The notes below the pieces were generated by a model. That model was not told the DNA's origin. It saw nothing but the letters and a program-made list of their open reading frames with translations, and ran no database searches. The position numbers and the translations under genes are program-made. From Arthonia radiata (lineage: Eukaryota; Ascomycota; Arthoniomycetes; Arthoniales; Arthoniaceae), in the NCBI GenBank assembly GCA_002989075.1, contig PSQN01000015.1, forward strand, positions 1,674,001 through 1,738,000: a DNA stretch of 64,000 nucleotides. The letters are read 5' to 3'. Within the stretch, counting starts at the first letter, position 1. Every line of letters begins with the position of its first letter. This document shows, one piece after another, positions 53,679 to 63,504 of the stretch.

Positions 53679-53977
53679 CTTGATGGGTTTTCCGATGGCT
53701 TCTATTTTGTCAGTAGACAGTATAGTATACAGGTGCTTGCTACTGACCTTGATAAATGTGAATGAGGTGTCCAACGATGATCGGTTCGCTTGGTAATAGG
53801 TGAGGCGTTCAAGTTTGCCTTTCCGATGAGTGTTGGATTTTTGATAGAGGATTCAGAATCGGTGGTGAAGAAAGGAAGAAAGAAGTGCAAGCTGAGGGCA
53901 CAACTAATCTATGCAGCAAGATGGCGTTTGCAGCTACGTTTACTAGCTATCTCTCCGATCGACTCCAACGACGCCCC

Positions 53978-54145
53978 TCACTTCCTCGGAGACCCTGACG
54001 GCGACGGTTCCTTGGCCGAGCGACACTTAGAGCAATCGTCGATATCCGTGAGATTCGCGTTCGGGCATCTCCCGCATAAGAAGTATTTGCAAAAGTAAGA
54101 GACATCCTTGTCGCCGCATTTTCGGCACTCTGTTCCGGTGCACAT
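53978..54145 (-). CDS. Array B cysteine-rich mini-protein 11
   Basis: 55 aa starting MCTGTECRKCGD, then YFC, CGRC (one extra Cys) and C-x2-C (DCSKCRS), ending PSPSGSPRK. The segment PNANLTDIDDC is shared almost exactly with the copy at 54469. GCAAACGC at 54373-54380 lies about 230 bases upstream. Confidence 0.8.
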   Translation of the reverse strand: MCTGTECRKCGDKDVSYFCKYFLCGRCPNANLTDIDDCSKCRSAKEPSPSGSPRK

Positions 54146-54468
54146 CGTGATAGTCTTTCTTCGGCTAAATGTTATCAATTTCGCGAACGTTGGCTTGCCG
54201 GCTTTAGCGAATGTGGGTTAAGAAACAGTGATTGTTGCGCTTGATGAAGGGTGGGAAGTTCGAGTGTGTGTTTCTGGCAGGCTTCGGGATGCTGAGGAGT
54301 CGGGGGTTGGTGGTGAAGAAGAAGCACGAACAGCCGGCTCAGGACGCAGAAGGTATTCAAGTAGTAGTATTAGCGTTTGCTAAATGCATCTACTAATGTC
54401 TTCGCGTTCGATGCGAACCGCGGCTCTCACTCTTTCACGCCGATTTCTGAGCCGTCGAACTACGTCGC

Positions 54469-54624
54469 TCACTTGTCCGGCGGCGGTCTCTTGGCCGCAC
54501 GGCATTTATTGCAGTCGTTGATATCGGTGAGAGACGCGTTTGGGCAATTGCCGCCGACGTAGTGCTCACACTTGCTGTCGAGCTCAGTGTCGCCACATCC
54601 CTTGCAGTGTGTTCCTTGGCACAT
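54469..54624 (-). CDS. Array B cysteine-rich mini-protein 12
   Basis: 51 aa starting MCQGTHCKGCGD, then SKC, GNC and C-x2-C (DCNKCRA), ending RPPPDK. It is too short for the usual frame cut-off. A predicted 47 bp leader intron (54646-54692) uses the GTCAGT donor also seen upstream of the 53514 gene. The TATATAAG promoter module is at 54843-54867. Confidence 0.8.
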   Translation of the reverse strand: MCQGTHCKGCGDTELDSKCEHYVGGNCPNASLTDINDCNKCRAAKRPPPDK

Positions 54625-54842
54625 GATGAGGATTTGCTGGGTGGTCTGTCGATGATCAGTGGGTAGGCATTGAAGTGAGATGTATTACTGACATTTGCGG
54701 GTGGTTCGGTTGATAATAGATATGGTCACACGCAATGTCGGGTTGAGTGTGTAGTGTGTACCTGTGACAAGTTTTCGGGAGTGTGTAGTTCGTTGGTGCA
54801 GGAGCAATATAGGAAAGTACAAGAATGAGGAAGCGCGAGAGA

Positions 54843-54867
54843 CTTATATATGCAACGGCGCGTTTGT
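54843..54867 (-). promoter_or_regulatory. Promoter module: ACAAACGC plus TATATAAG
   Basis: On the minus strand ACAAACGC (54867-54860) precedes TATATAAG (54850-54843) by 9 bases, about 220 bases upstream of the array B gene at 54624. Confidence 0.6.
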
Positions 54868-54906
54868 AGGCTTCGTTTACCGGTGTGTTGCCTTCGTGCT
54901 CGTAGA

Positions 54907-55039
54907 TTCCATCGGGCGCTGAGAGGATGCGTTTGCAGTCGGTAATCGGTTCGATGCGGTCTCTATCGACGGGATTCAGACAGTGAAGCATGCGTACCGA
55001 GAATAGGCGGCATTGTCCACAGAATGTTGCCTTGAAGGA
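54907..55039 (-). pseudogene. Decayed array B copy
   Basis: A frame reads SFKATFCGQCRLF, then MLHC, then PITDCKR, aligning with cysteines 2-4 and 6 of array B. The initial MC, the fifth cysteine and the last cysteine are gone. It runs without a stop into unrelated sequence. Listed as a remnant. Confidence 0.35.
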
Positions 55040-55246
55040 GGATGCGGGACGGCTGAAGGGTGAATCGCCTGATATGACTAGATATCCACGGCAGCCGTCC
55101 ACGATAGCAAGCATAAACCTGACCGCCTTCACAGTATCCTCTCACATGTCTCCCCTGTAATCTTCTCCGCCTTAAAGTCACAGCGCCAGTGTATGCCTTT
55201 CATACTCAGCCATCTTACCAGCTTACCCCAAAGACTCAACCTCATC

Positions 55247-55398
55247 TCAATGTTTCTTCATATACTCCGGACCCACCGGGTAACAGCTGCTGCAGGTGTC
55301 GACATTTGACATGGTCGTCTTTGTACACTTGATGGGTCTTTGCACTCGGATGTGAACTCGGAGTAATGACAACGCGTGCAGACCCATTTGGCGCACAT
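55247..55398 (-). pseudogene. Frameshifted array B copy
   Basis: From ATG 55398 the frame reads MCAKWVCTRCHYSEFTSECK, the expected first four cysteines, then drifts to an early TGA at 55260-55258. The second half of the family pattern (KCTKTT, then DTCSSC and a Lys/His end) lies in another frame that stops at 55247. A single indel near codon 22 explains this. A 46 aa product remains possible. Confidence 0.7.
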
Positions 55399-55928
55399 GT
55401 TGGATCAGGACAGGACGGCTTTCGGCGTGATCTGGGGTGGCTGTGGTTGTGACGCAGGGTGATGCGTCGAAGTTGCTCCGGTGGATTTTGTTGTAGTTGA
55501 GCACTGACGAGTAGGTGATGAGTCTGTGGCGATGTGGGGTTCTGAGGTCGACAGTAAAGCATGACGATCAAGATCCAGGATCACGGAGCGTGTACGTGGA
55601 AGAGGCATTCTTGCGATAGTACCGTTTGCTTCGGGCCTCACTTGGTCTTTAAAGCAACCTCAGGGCACGACAAAGGCCAAATCGGCCGGTAATTATATGT
55701 CAGCAAAATCTCGCAAACAACATCGAAAGACCAGCAAATGACGAAAGAAGCTGCGAAATTTTTCAGAAAGTTTTCCAAGTGCTTGTGGCGGACAAAGGCC
55801 ATCCACCGTCCATTTGACTGTTCCACGAAGGCAGGCGCGTGCCGCACAACCTTCCCATCTCTAGCGTTGCTTTTCTATATTCTTTTACCCCTCCCCTACT
55901 GGACGTCGCAAAGCATCATCTACCATCT

Positions 55929-56147
55929 TCAATACCTCCCACGACCGAGCGGTATCCCGGCCGCACGAGGCACCGCCTCCTCCTCGGCCTGGTCCTCCGC
56001 AGTCTTCGGCGCAAGCTTGAACGAACACTTCTCGCACTTCTCGACCTGCGTCGCGATCGTGCGCGTGCACTTGCCGACGTTCATGGCGGGGCACTGCATG
56101 GTGACGATGTGGTCGTGGCAGCGCGCGCAGATGCGTGTGTTGCACAT
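55929..56147 (-). CDS. Array B cysteine-rich mini-protein 13
   Basis: 72 aa starting MCNTRICARCHD, then TMQC, GKC and C-x2-C (KCEKCSF). The tail has an acidic part (AEDQAEEE) and then RAAGIPLGRGRY, without a CaaX box. It is closest to the copy at 56581 (shared MCNTxICxRC). Confidence 0.78.
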   Translation of the reverse strand: MCNTRICARCHDHIVTMQCPAMNVGKCTRTIATQVEKCEKCSFKLAPKTAEDQAEEEAVPRAAGIPLGRGRY

Positions 56148-56580
56148 TTGGAGGGTGATTGGTGGTGTTTGTCCTGGTGGGGTTGTGGCGGTTATTTCTT
56201 TTGATGTGAGTTGTGTGAGGGTGACTGGTACTTAGTGATGCTTTTGTGACTTGAGTGAGTCGGTGGGACTGGGTTGGTTGAGGATGCGCTCGTGACGGTT
56301 GGTTGTGGGTTTGGTTTGTGGGTTTTGGGTTGTTGAAGAGTTCGAATTGTGAGATTTTGTACAGGACGAAGACTTGGAAGACCGAGAGATCCAGAGCTTT
56401 TATTCTGGCCACGCATGGACTGCCTCTTGCCTCGCAGTATCCCGATTTGGACGCTTGGCGCTTCGAGGTGTGGCATCTCTCCTCCAGTAGATGCGCGTCA
56501 AATCTGTGAAGCATTCGCCAAGCCGCAAACATCTCTTACTCTGCGAGTTGATCAAAGTGCAGCCCGAACAACAAGAATCG

Positions 56581-56766
56581 CTACAGCCGACTGCGTATCG
56601 GCTTGCGTATCGGCTTACGCATCGGCTTGCGTATCAGTTGTACACCATGGACGCAGGCATCGACCTGCTTCACGCGTGATACTCTGCAAAGGCCGAAATA
56701 TGAAGCTAGGCACTGCTCTCTGATAGTATTGATGCCGCAGCGGGTGCATATCTGGGTGTTGCACAT
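56581..56766 (-). CDS. Array B cysteine-rich mini-protein 14, repeat tail
   Basis: 61 aa starting MCNTQICTRCGI, then EQC, GLC and DAC; the last cysteine of the terminal pair is missing (ACVHG). A 12 bp DNA repeat encodes a basic tail of RKPM and RKPI units. It is the first copy of the array in transcription order. Confidence 0.7.
   Translation of the reverse strand: MCNTQICTRCGINTIREQCLASYFGLCRVSRVKQVDACVHGVQLIRKPMRKPIRKPIRSRL
56591..56636. repeat. 12 bp tandem repeat coding a basic tail
   Basis: Nearly four units of a 12-base repeat built on CGGCTTGCGTAT. Read on the minus strand in one frame it gives RKPI/RKPM units at the C-terminus of the array B gene 56581-56766. Confidence 0.8.
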
Positions 56767-57654
56767 GTTGATGACGTTGAAGCTGGTTACCAGAAAGCTT
56801 TTGATGCCTAACAGGACGGGCTGTCAGTGAGAAATGCTGGATTGTCAGCGAATTGAATCTTCGGGAGCAGAACGAGGGAGACGTGTTGTTAAGTATGTTG
56901 TCAAGGCACACTCCTTTGTCCACGCCATTACCTGATGCTGCCGCCTCTGGCCTTCATATGCCTCTCCGATGCTCTTTGCTCCGTGGCATGCCGCTTTGAA
57001 CCCAACGAGCACAGCACGACCTGCTCGAAAGGAGACCGCGGTGTTCTAAGGCATGCAGTCGGTAAAGTGTCAGTAATATGCGAATACCCGAGCTTCCTAT
57101 GGACCCATACTGCTAGTGTGCAGTCAAGGCGACTCGATACACTGGATTGGTGTTCATCGCTGTCGTCGGCTCGCAGCGGGCACTATCCGTATTCAAGACC
57201 TGCAAACAATATGCGCGCGCAGACCTCCTACGTCTTAAACTGTTATGATGCTGATCCGAGATCCCAAAGATGTGTGGTCTTCAATGTGGAGCATGCATCG
57301 AGCAAAACAAAAAGAGAGTAGATACAAAATTGTGATGGATGTGAAGTAGTTTGCAAGTATCGACGCATTGCTTGATGTCATGGCCAGCCAACGATGTATC
57401 CTTAAGACTATGTCACCGCGCCTGAAGCTCAGTTATGGCAGGTGAATATAGCAGTGGTGAAGAAAGTCGGCATCGCCAGCTTCAGATCCTCACATAGCCA
57501 AGCTCGGCAAGCTTTTCGTTCCAACGACAACCACAGCTCCACTCTGTCAACAGTCGCAACTCTCAGCTTCAGCAAAGGGACGATCGATACTTGCAACCAA
57601 CCAAAACGCGCGCAAGGGTGACATCCTACCACTGCCGAGAGCCTATCAGCCAAC
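56767..57654. other. Region without a supported gene
   Basis: About 900 bp between the first array B gene and the unknown gene at 57655. It should contain promoters for both. No other array copy seen. Confidence 0.45.
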
Positions 57655-58575
57655 ATGTCATCAACAGCCGCCTTCTACTCAGCGGGAAGCAAACGCGATA
57701 CCGCACCTGCAACCGATTCTTATCTGACGATAAAGCCGCACAGCGCCTTTCCTACCTTCGGGACCGCACGATTCAGCGCGAACGAGAATATAGACCGCTT
57801 CAGAATTCAATACTTCCTAGTTACCATGGCCGCGCCAACAGCAGCGCAAAGTGTCTTCGCACAGACTTCCCGCACGCGAAACGACGCAGCAGCGCTGTCG
57901 GGTCCGCTCGTTTTGAGCTACGATATACCACTCTTACAGCGGCCGCTAGACATGCGCGACGTAGCGATCCTGTGTTTCGTTCAAGAAGTGGCGCTGAAAC
58001 CGGGGCTGCTGTCACTGAGCGAGATCCAAGAGGGCGCGAAGTACAGTCTGAACTTACTCTGGGGAGGGCGGTGTGCTGACGGCGTTGATGATGAGGGGCG
58101 GTACGTCGGCTCTCAGATGCCGAGATGGCCGTGTGGCATGGAAGACGGCCATCCGCTGCTCGTAGCGACATCAGCGAGATTGCCGTCTGGCTCGGTGTAT
58201 TTTGATGCAAGGCCAAACCTGAGCCAATTGAAGACGATCGATCAGCTCGAAGCAGCCAAGGCCAGCAAGATGCGAATGAACAAGGGCCACATGCAGATGA
58301 GTAGATGCGCCAGCAGCTCGGACATTGATATTGATTTTGCGAGTGCATGGGGAAAGAAAGGAGAAGGTCAAATAGAAGATGAAGGGGTCGTTGAGAAACA
58401 GGCTGACGTAACTTTGAACTTCATGCTTGATCTGGGCGATCTGCTCGCGCCAACGAACACCAGCCTGCGAGAGCAAGTGGCGCCGAGAGTCAAGGAACTC
58501 AGGGATTGGGAAGCGCACATCCAGGAGAGGATAGTAGGTCTAGTGGCTGCCGGCAGGCGCAAGAGATCGACATGA
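57655..58575 (+). CDS. Unknown conserved-looking protein
   Basis: Single-exon 306 aa frame. The start at 57655 (MSSTAAFYS) gives a Ser/Thr-rich lead. A second Met at 57826 (MAAPTAAQSVFAQTS) may be the true start, giving 249 aa. The centre has compact hydrophobic stretches (LVLSYDIPLLQRPLDMRDVA, ILCFVQEVALKPGLLSL), and the end is helical and charged (SLREQVAPRVKELRDWEAHI, then GRRKRST). There is no signal peptide, membrane segment or motif I recognise. The long open frame with normal composition supports a real gene. Confidence 0.6.
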   Translation: MSSTAAFYSAGSKRDTAPATDSYLTIKPHSAFPTFGTARFSANENIDRFRIQYFLVTMAAPTAAQSVFAQTSRTRNDAAALSGPLVLSYDIPLLQRPLDMRDVAILCFVQEVALKPGLLSLSEIQEGAKYSLNLLWGGRCADGVDDEGRYVGSQMPRWPCGMEDGHPLLVATSARLPSGSVYFDARPNLSQLKTIDQLEAAKASKMRMNKGHMQMSRCASSSDIDIDFASAWGKKGEGQIEDEGVVEKQADVTLNFMLDLGDLLAPTNTSLREQVAPRVKELRDWEAHIQERIVGLVAAGRRKRST

Positions 58576-59102
58576 GCGACAGTAATGTGCACGGCTTGAC
58601 GCATGGCTCTTGAACACGTTCGACCGTGCTGCCGACGTCTCGACTGCATCTTTGAATGTCCGGAGGCGGCCCGTACGTTCAGCAAGGGCTTAGAACGTCA
58701 TCTGTCGGAGTTGGATCATGCATGTTCGCTGAGGAATAAACGCTCCCAAGCACAGGCGCGAACGCAGCTTGAATCGTGAATAATCAGCGTTGTGCTCCAT
58801 CTCAGCACCCTTTCGGCACAACAGCGGCTATGACAGGAGCGGCGTTGCAATTTGACATAAGTGCTTCAGCGATCTCCGTTCTGAGATTGCGGAAGACAAG
58901 AGGATCCTGGGATTTCGAAAAGTGGTGGCCTGTTGATAAATTCTTGTTATGTTCCACCGTAGCTTTTAAAAGCCTTACCTTTGGTCTCGAAATGGCCAGC
59001 GGTCTCGAACAACTTTTGACTCTCCGACGCCTTGCTATGATCAATCATGTACAACGCGCCATCTTGTAAATATCAGACACTATGAAACTTGTTTAAAGCG
59101 CG
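58576..59102. other. Convergent intergenic region
   Basis: About 530 bp between the 3' ends of the unknown gene and squalene synthase. No supported gene. Confidence 0.5.
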
Positions 59103-60740
59103 CTAGAGTTCTCCTTTTGCAGCACCAGCCAAGCCAGCGCTCTTCGACGCAGCTGCTTCTGCGAGCTCCTGTGCTCGGTGCGGTTCGGGCTTCAGTATTG
59201 AGCCATTCGTGACCTGTTGCCATGCCAGGTCAAACCGTGCGCCAAACAGGTACGCCAAAAATATCTAGGAAGATTTAGCACGACAGCACTGTGCAAGGAG
59301 AATAGGACCGCTGAGGTCAGTGACACGGCTGAACTCACCATGAGACCACCCATGCACGCCATGATGCCGATAGTCGCAATACCCATCATCATAACATCTC
59401 GTTTCGCCTCTTCATCGAGCTTCCGCTTCCGCTCTCGCTCGTCTGCATTCATGCCTCGGGCCTTCATTAGAATATCGTCTTCGCCCTTCGCGCCGTTAGC
59501 AAGGGCGACAAAGTTGGGGTCTTGGGACGGGAAGACGGATTCGATGAACTGCTCAATCTAGACGTGTTGTCAGTGATCAACCCCGGTGATGACGAGCAGT
59601 GAGTGACTCCACCTTTCCACACGCTACGCTGATCTTCAGAAAGTTGGGATCTCGGGGGTCGTTCTTTTTGTGGATTTTCCTGGCGTAGTTCCTGAAGGTT
59701 GTGAACAGAATCTGCAGGTTCTGCGACGATTCGATCATCAGCCTGCACGCTTGGCCTTTAGTAATTTTGATGTTCCTCTCGAACATGTCTGGGTTCCTGA
59801 AGCAAAGCTCCAGTGTCGCGATTGCCATGCTCTGCGGTATCGCGGCGAAGTTGAAGCAAGACTGATCGCGCAGGCCTGCAAGGTAGTACAAACAGTCTGG
59901 TGCTCGGCGCAGTGCGATTAGTACCATCTCCGAGCTGCATCGTAGCGCCTTATCCTTGTTCTCAGGCTTGAAGAGGTCATCAAAGTCATTGACGTACTTG
60001 CTCCAGACCTCACGCGGCCAGAAGCGCCGGCCATCGTCTCGGTCCTCCCGCACGTCCCGAATGATGTTCGTCTGTTGCAAAAATTGGCCCATGCTCTCGT
60101 GTAAATCTTTCCTCTGCTTCAGAGCAGGATTTGCGGAGCCCCCTTCAACGAACAACCTTGTGAGTCCCTCTCCTACCAACCCTGCAACATAGTGACAGTA
60201 CAGTTCGTAGTCTGGTACTGAGTCTACGCCTTTCTCGTTGAATTCTGCATTTTGACAGTAGTCCGCCATGCCATTGCCCATTTTTTGTGTGATGTCCTTG
60301 ATGATCTCCTTGTAGGGCGCCTTCAGCTTCTTGAACTCCTCAACCACGCAGTGGAAGTGCACTAGCAGGTCTCGATCCTTTTCTCCTGGGCCATTCCCAT
60401 CGAACGTCCAGCCATCCTTCTCCAATATATTGTGAAAGTTGCGCAGTAATGGGTCCTTCTTTTCAATCGCGATGCTCATATCATCCTCGATTGTATCCAG
60501 GCCTCGTAAGATGAGGTAGAAGAGGCATATTGGCACGAGTAGCTCGTGATTGAGCTCCTTAATGACGGCTGCGAATGATCGAGAGGTTGCATCGAGGTAT
60601 TTAAAGCAGAGTTTGAGCGAAGGAGCTTCGTTCTCTTCATCGCGCTCATGGACCGGGGTGTGCCAGACTTTCCATTGTAGGATTGTACGCAGCTCTTCGA
60701 CATGGAAGGTGTAGTATAGTATCGTGCGGAGAGAGGGCAT
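59103..60740 (-). CDS. erg9: Squalene synthase (farnesyl-diphosphate farnesyltransferase)
   Basis: Joins two farnesyl diphosphates to presqualene diphosphate and reduces it to squalene, the first committed step of ergosterol synthesis, at the ER membrane. Three exons (60740-59613, 59557-59339, 59264-59103; introns 55 and 74 bp) give 502 aa. Seen: [11 protein letters not shown], first Asp-rich motif DTIEDD (82-87), [17 protein letters not shown], second Asp-rich motif [14 protein letters not shown] (from 229), and [20 protein letters not shown]-terminal membrane helix (about 434-460, [15 protein letters not shown] joined by splice to IFLAYLFG) and a short tail complete it. The start [10 protein letters not shown] matches the family position. 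Confidence 0.97.
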
Positions 60741-61713
60741 ATTGTTTCAATGGGTGCAGCACCAAGGTCTCTTTGAATAGTATGGCTGAGGTGTCAGTTC
60801 CAGATACTGCCGTCAAGCCGCGTCTATCACTGTGTGATCGCAGACGAATGCGCAACGTGAAAAGGCTACGCCGATTGAAGAAATAGCTGTACTGAGATTG
60901 GAGCGGAAATTCGGATCCGAACAGGCCGAAAAGGGTCACGGTTGCGAAAGAGGCCTCAAACTCGGGCAGAATCCAACCTCCTCAAGGGCTGAGAATATCT
61001 TTAACGAAAGAAACGCAATGTCGTTCGTTATGCCTATCTAGAGAGAGATGCTACTATCTATGCACGGAATTACCCAAATACCAAATAGCCTTCAGTGCCG
61101 ACAGGGCCGTTCAATAGCGACCGGCCCGTCCATTGCTAACGACGCCTTCGAATGAGGGCCGTTCATCGTACACCAAAGTGTAGGTAATTCTGGTCATTCG
61201 CTCTGCATTGGTATACGCGTCGTCCAGCTTTTGTAGCAGCGTCCTGACTCTCTTGAACTTGCATCTCTGGGCTCCGGCGTACTCGAATAGGGACGTCCAA
61301 CCCCTGAAAGTTCTCGTGATGCAGGTCGTATTGTGCATCTCAGAAAAGGTTGCCGGCCGGAAGTATATACCACAATTGATTTCACAATGGAATATGTGGA
61401 GCAGATGGATTACTTTAGTAAAGAACTATAACTGTTGCAGAGTCGCTAACTGGCTGGCGTAGCTAAGAACACTCAGACTTACATCCTTGCTGATGCTGCG
61501 CTAAGGCTCTGCTAATCGGCGTTGATAATGGGCCGGCAAGTTATCCTGAGATGCACAGTAAGGCAGCGGCCGCAGCGAACCCAAGCCGTGTAGCTAGATC
61601 GCGACCCTTCCACAGCGCCAACTCTCAGCTCGCAGCTATGTATATGGTACTGAACCCATGATATCTCAAATCTTTTTCCATTAGCGCATGCCGTTGCCTC
61701 GATACAAGACCTG
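60741..61713. other. Region without a supported gene
   Basis: About 970 bp upstream of squalene synthase, including its promoter. Short frames only. Confidence 0.45.
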
Positions 61714-62215
61714 ATGGCATCTGAGTTCAACATGGCCAGCTTCTCCGTTCCTCCATCCTGTAGTGACGCTTACAACACAACTAATCTCACGCTCCGCTTC
61801 GATAACCTTAACAGGAAGGATCAATATCTCGAGGCGAAAGGCTTCATCGACGAGTGCCCTCAGATTTGCCCCCTTCTTTACAAGACGAACTGTGATATAT
61901 CCGGTGTGGGCGTCTTCACCTCGTACATGCTGCAGATGGGGTTTCTGACCATGTTTGGGCCGGCTCGTAGACTATTTGATTAGCACTGCGGGTGTCGGTC
62001 TTTTCGCCAGGCTCACCTTCTTGCTTCGGAGTTTGACATCCGAAGGTATTGAGAATGTCGAGCTTGACGGCTTGCCTATGCTCTGTGACATTGTCAGTGG
62101 TTACGTTGGTATAGCAGCCAGGGATGCAAAGTTGGAAGAAGAGCAAAATGCCGTCGTCCAGACGTTACTGAGCGCATGCGCCAATTCCCCGATCCAAGTT
62201 GGTCCTCCAGTGTAG
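61714..62215 (+). pseudogene. Possible decayed fungal membrane-protein gene
   Basis: The frame from ATG 61714 contains GFIDECPQICPLLY and ISGVGVFTSYMLQMGFLTM, which resembles the start of a group of fungal multi-helix membrane proteins (a CPxxC motif followed by an IGV-type first helix). It stops at 61983. A second open frame (61955-62215) continues with hydrophobic and helical segments, and a third near 62273-62569 has another helix-like stretch. I could not connect them with good splice sites, so this is either a multi-exon gene I failed to solve or a broken one. Confidence 0.35.
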
Positions 62216-63504
62216 CAGCGCTTTTTTGAGACTCCCAAGGACAACGCTAAGTGGATAGTTGAGTGGATCGGCGTGACCGTCGCCTGCGGCATACGTTTGT
62301 ATTTGGCGTATCAAACCAGCAGGGTGCACCAATGGTTGAACTCGCTTCTTCAAATGAAATCGATGAGAAGAATCGCGAGCGTGTTGAGAGATGCTATGCT
62401 GATTTTGATCAACCTCTTGAACGTTGTCTGGATATTGACTGAGGGGGTGATGGTGGTGGGTGCTCGACAGCCTTTGTTAGCAGTTCCCGGTGCAGCTGGA
62501 GACGATGTGGAATGGAGCTCCGGACAAATCACGGTGTGTCTGTATCCCATGTCTTTTACGTTCAGCTAAAGAAATCTGTCAATCATATCGTTTTCTGAGT
62601 ATACGAGACTGTGCGTCTGCTGAGCACGCTATTGTAGGCAGTGATGCTTTGGCTGCCCTCTTCACTCTATACCCTCCGGACCTGTTTCGTGGTACCAGTC
62701 TGGGCGAAGATTGCGTTCTTGCTGCTTGACCGTACCGTTGGTAGAACTACGAGCGGTAATCGAGCACGGCCGCTATTGTTAGATGCGATGCTGAACACAT
62801 TTGCAAGATTGTGCAGGTGAATCATGCTGGTTCGATGAGATCAAAATGACGACTGATTGTCCGTTATGGCTTTTGCTGAAATAAGGATCCTGCTAAACAT
62901 GGGACCTGGCGACGAAGAGTTTCAAAGGAGGGCTGAAGAAGAGTCGAGTGCCAGACAAAAGAAAAAGTTCCATGAAGTAGAGGCGAAATTTCGACCAATC
63001 CGTGGAAAACACGCGCGACGGCAGCAAGACTCGAGTGGGTGGCGCTAGTCATGGCGAAGGTCGTCCATACAGCCTGAGATACAGTATGGAGTGGTACTAG
63101 AGATTTCCGGAGCGTTGCCTGCCCGTGACATATCACGATGGGCTTTGAACGTCCCTCGAAACTTTTCAGCAAACCAAGAAGACCATTTTCCGGCTGCTGC
63201 ACCGCAACGTGCATGCTCTACAAACCATGATGGAAGACATCGCGCCGGTTCAGTAGCGCGCTGGCAGCGTTGGAAGAACTTCTAGAGATCGCGCAACGCC
63301 ACCTACACCTCAGGTTTCGATGTCGCAGCCAAAAGCACTGTACGTTGTCAACCACGTGATATCGGACGTGATTAGTCCGCAGCATCACCATCTCTGCGTA
63401 GAGGTTCGTTGTAGCTTATTTACCACTCTTGCTGGACGCAATAGCGGTGATTTGCGTATATGGCTGCATAACCTTACCAACACCGCCATTGACCACAGCC
63501 CACC
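62216..63504. other. Region without a supported gene
   Basis: It may hold further remnants of the membrane-protein gene (a hydrophobic frame near 62330-62430). Nothing else can be supported. Confidence 0.4.

Noticed and set aside
34688-56766. Arrays read as secreted effectors or antimicrobial peptides
   Set aside because: No member has an N-terminal signal peptide; Cys is always residue 2, and an upstream exon encoding a secretion signal is not visible. The predicted upstream introns lie in leaders.
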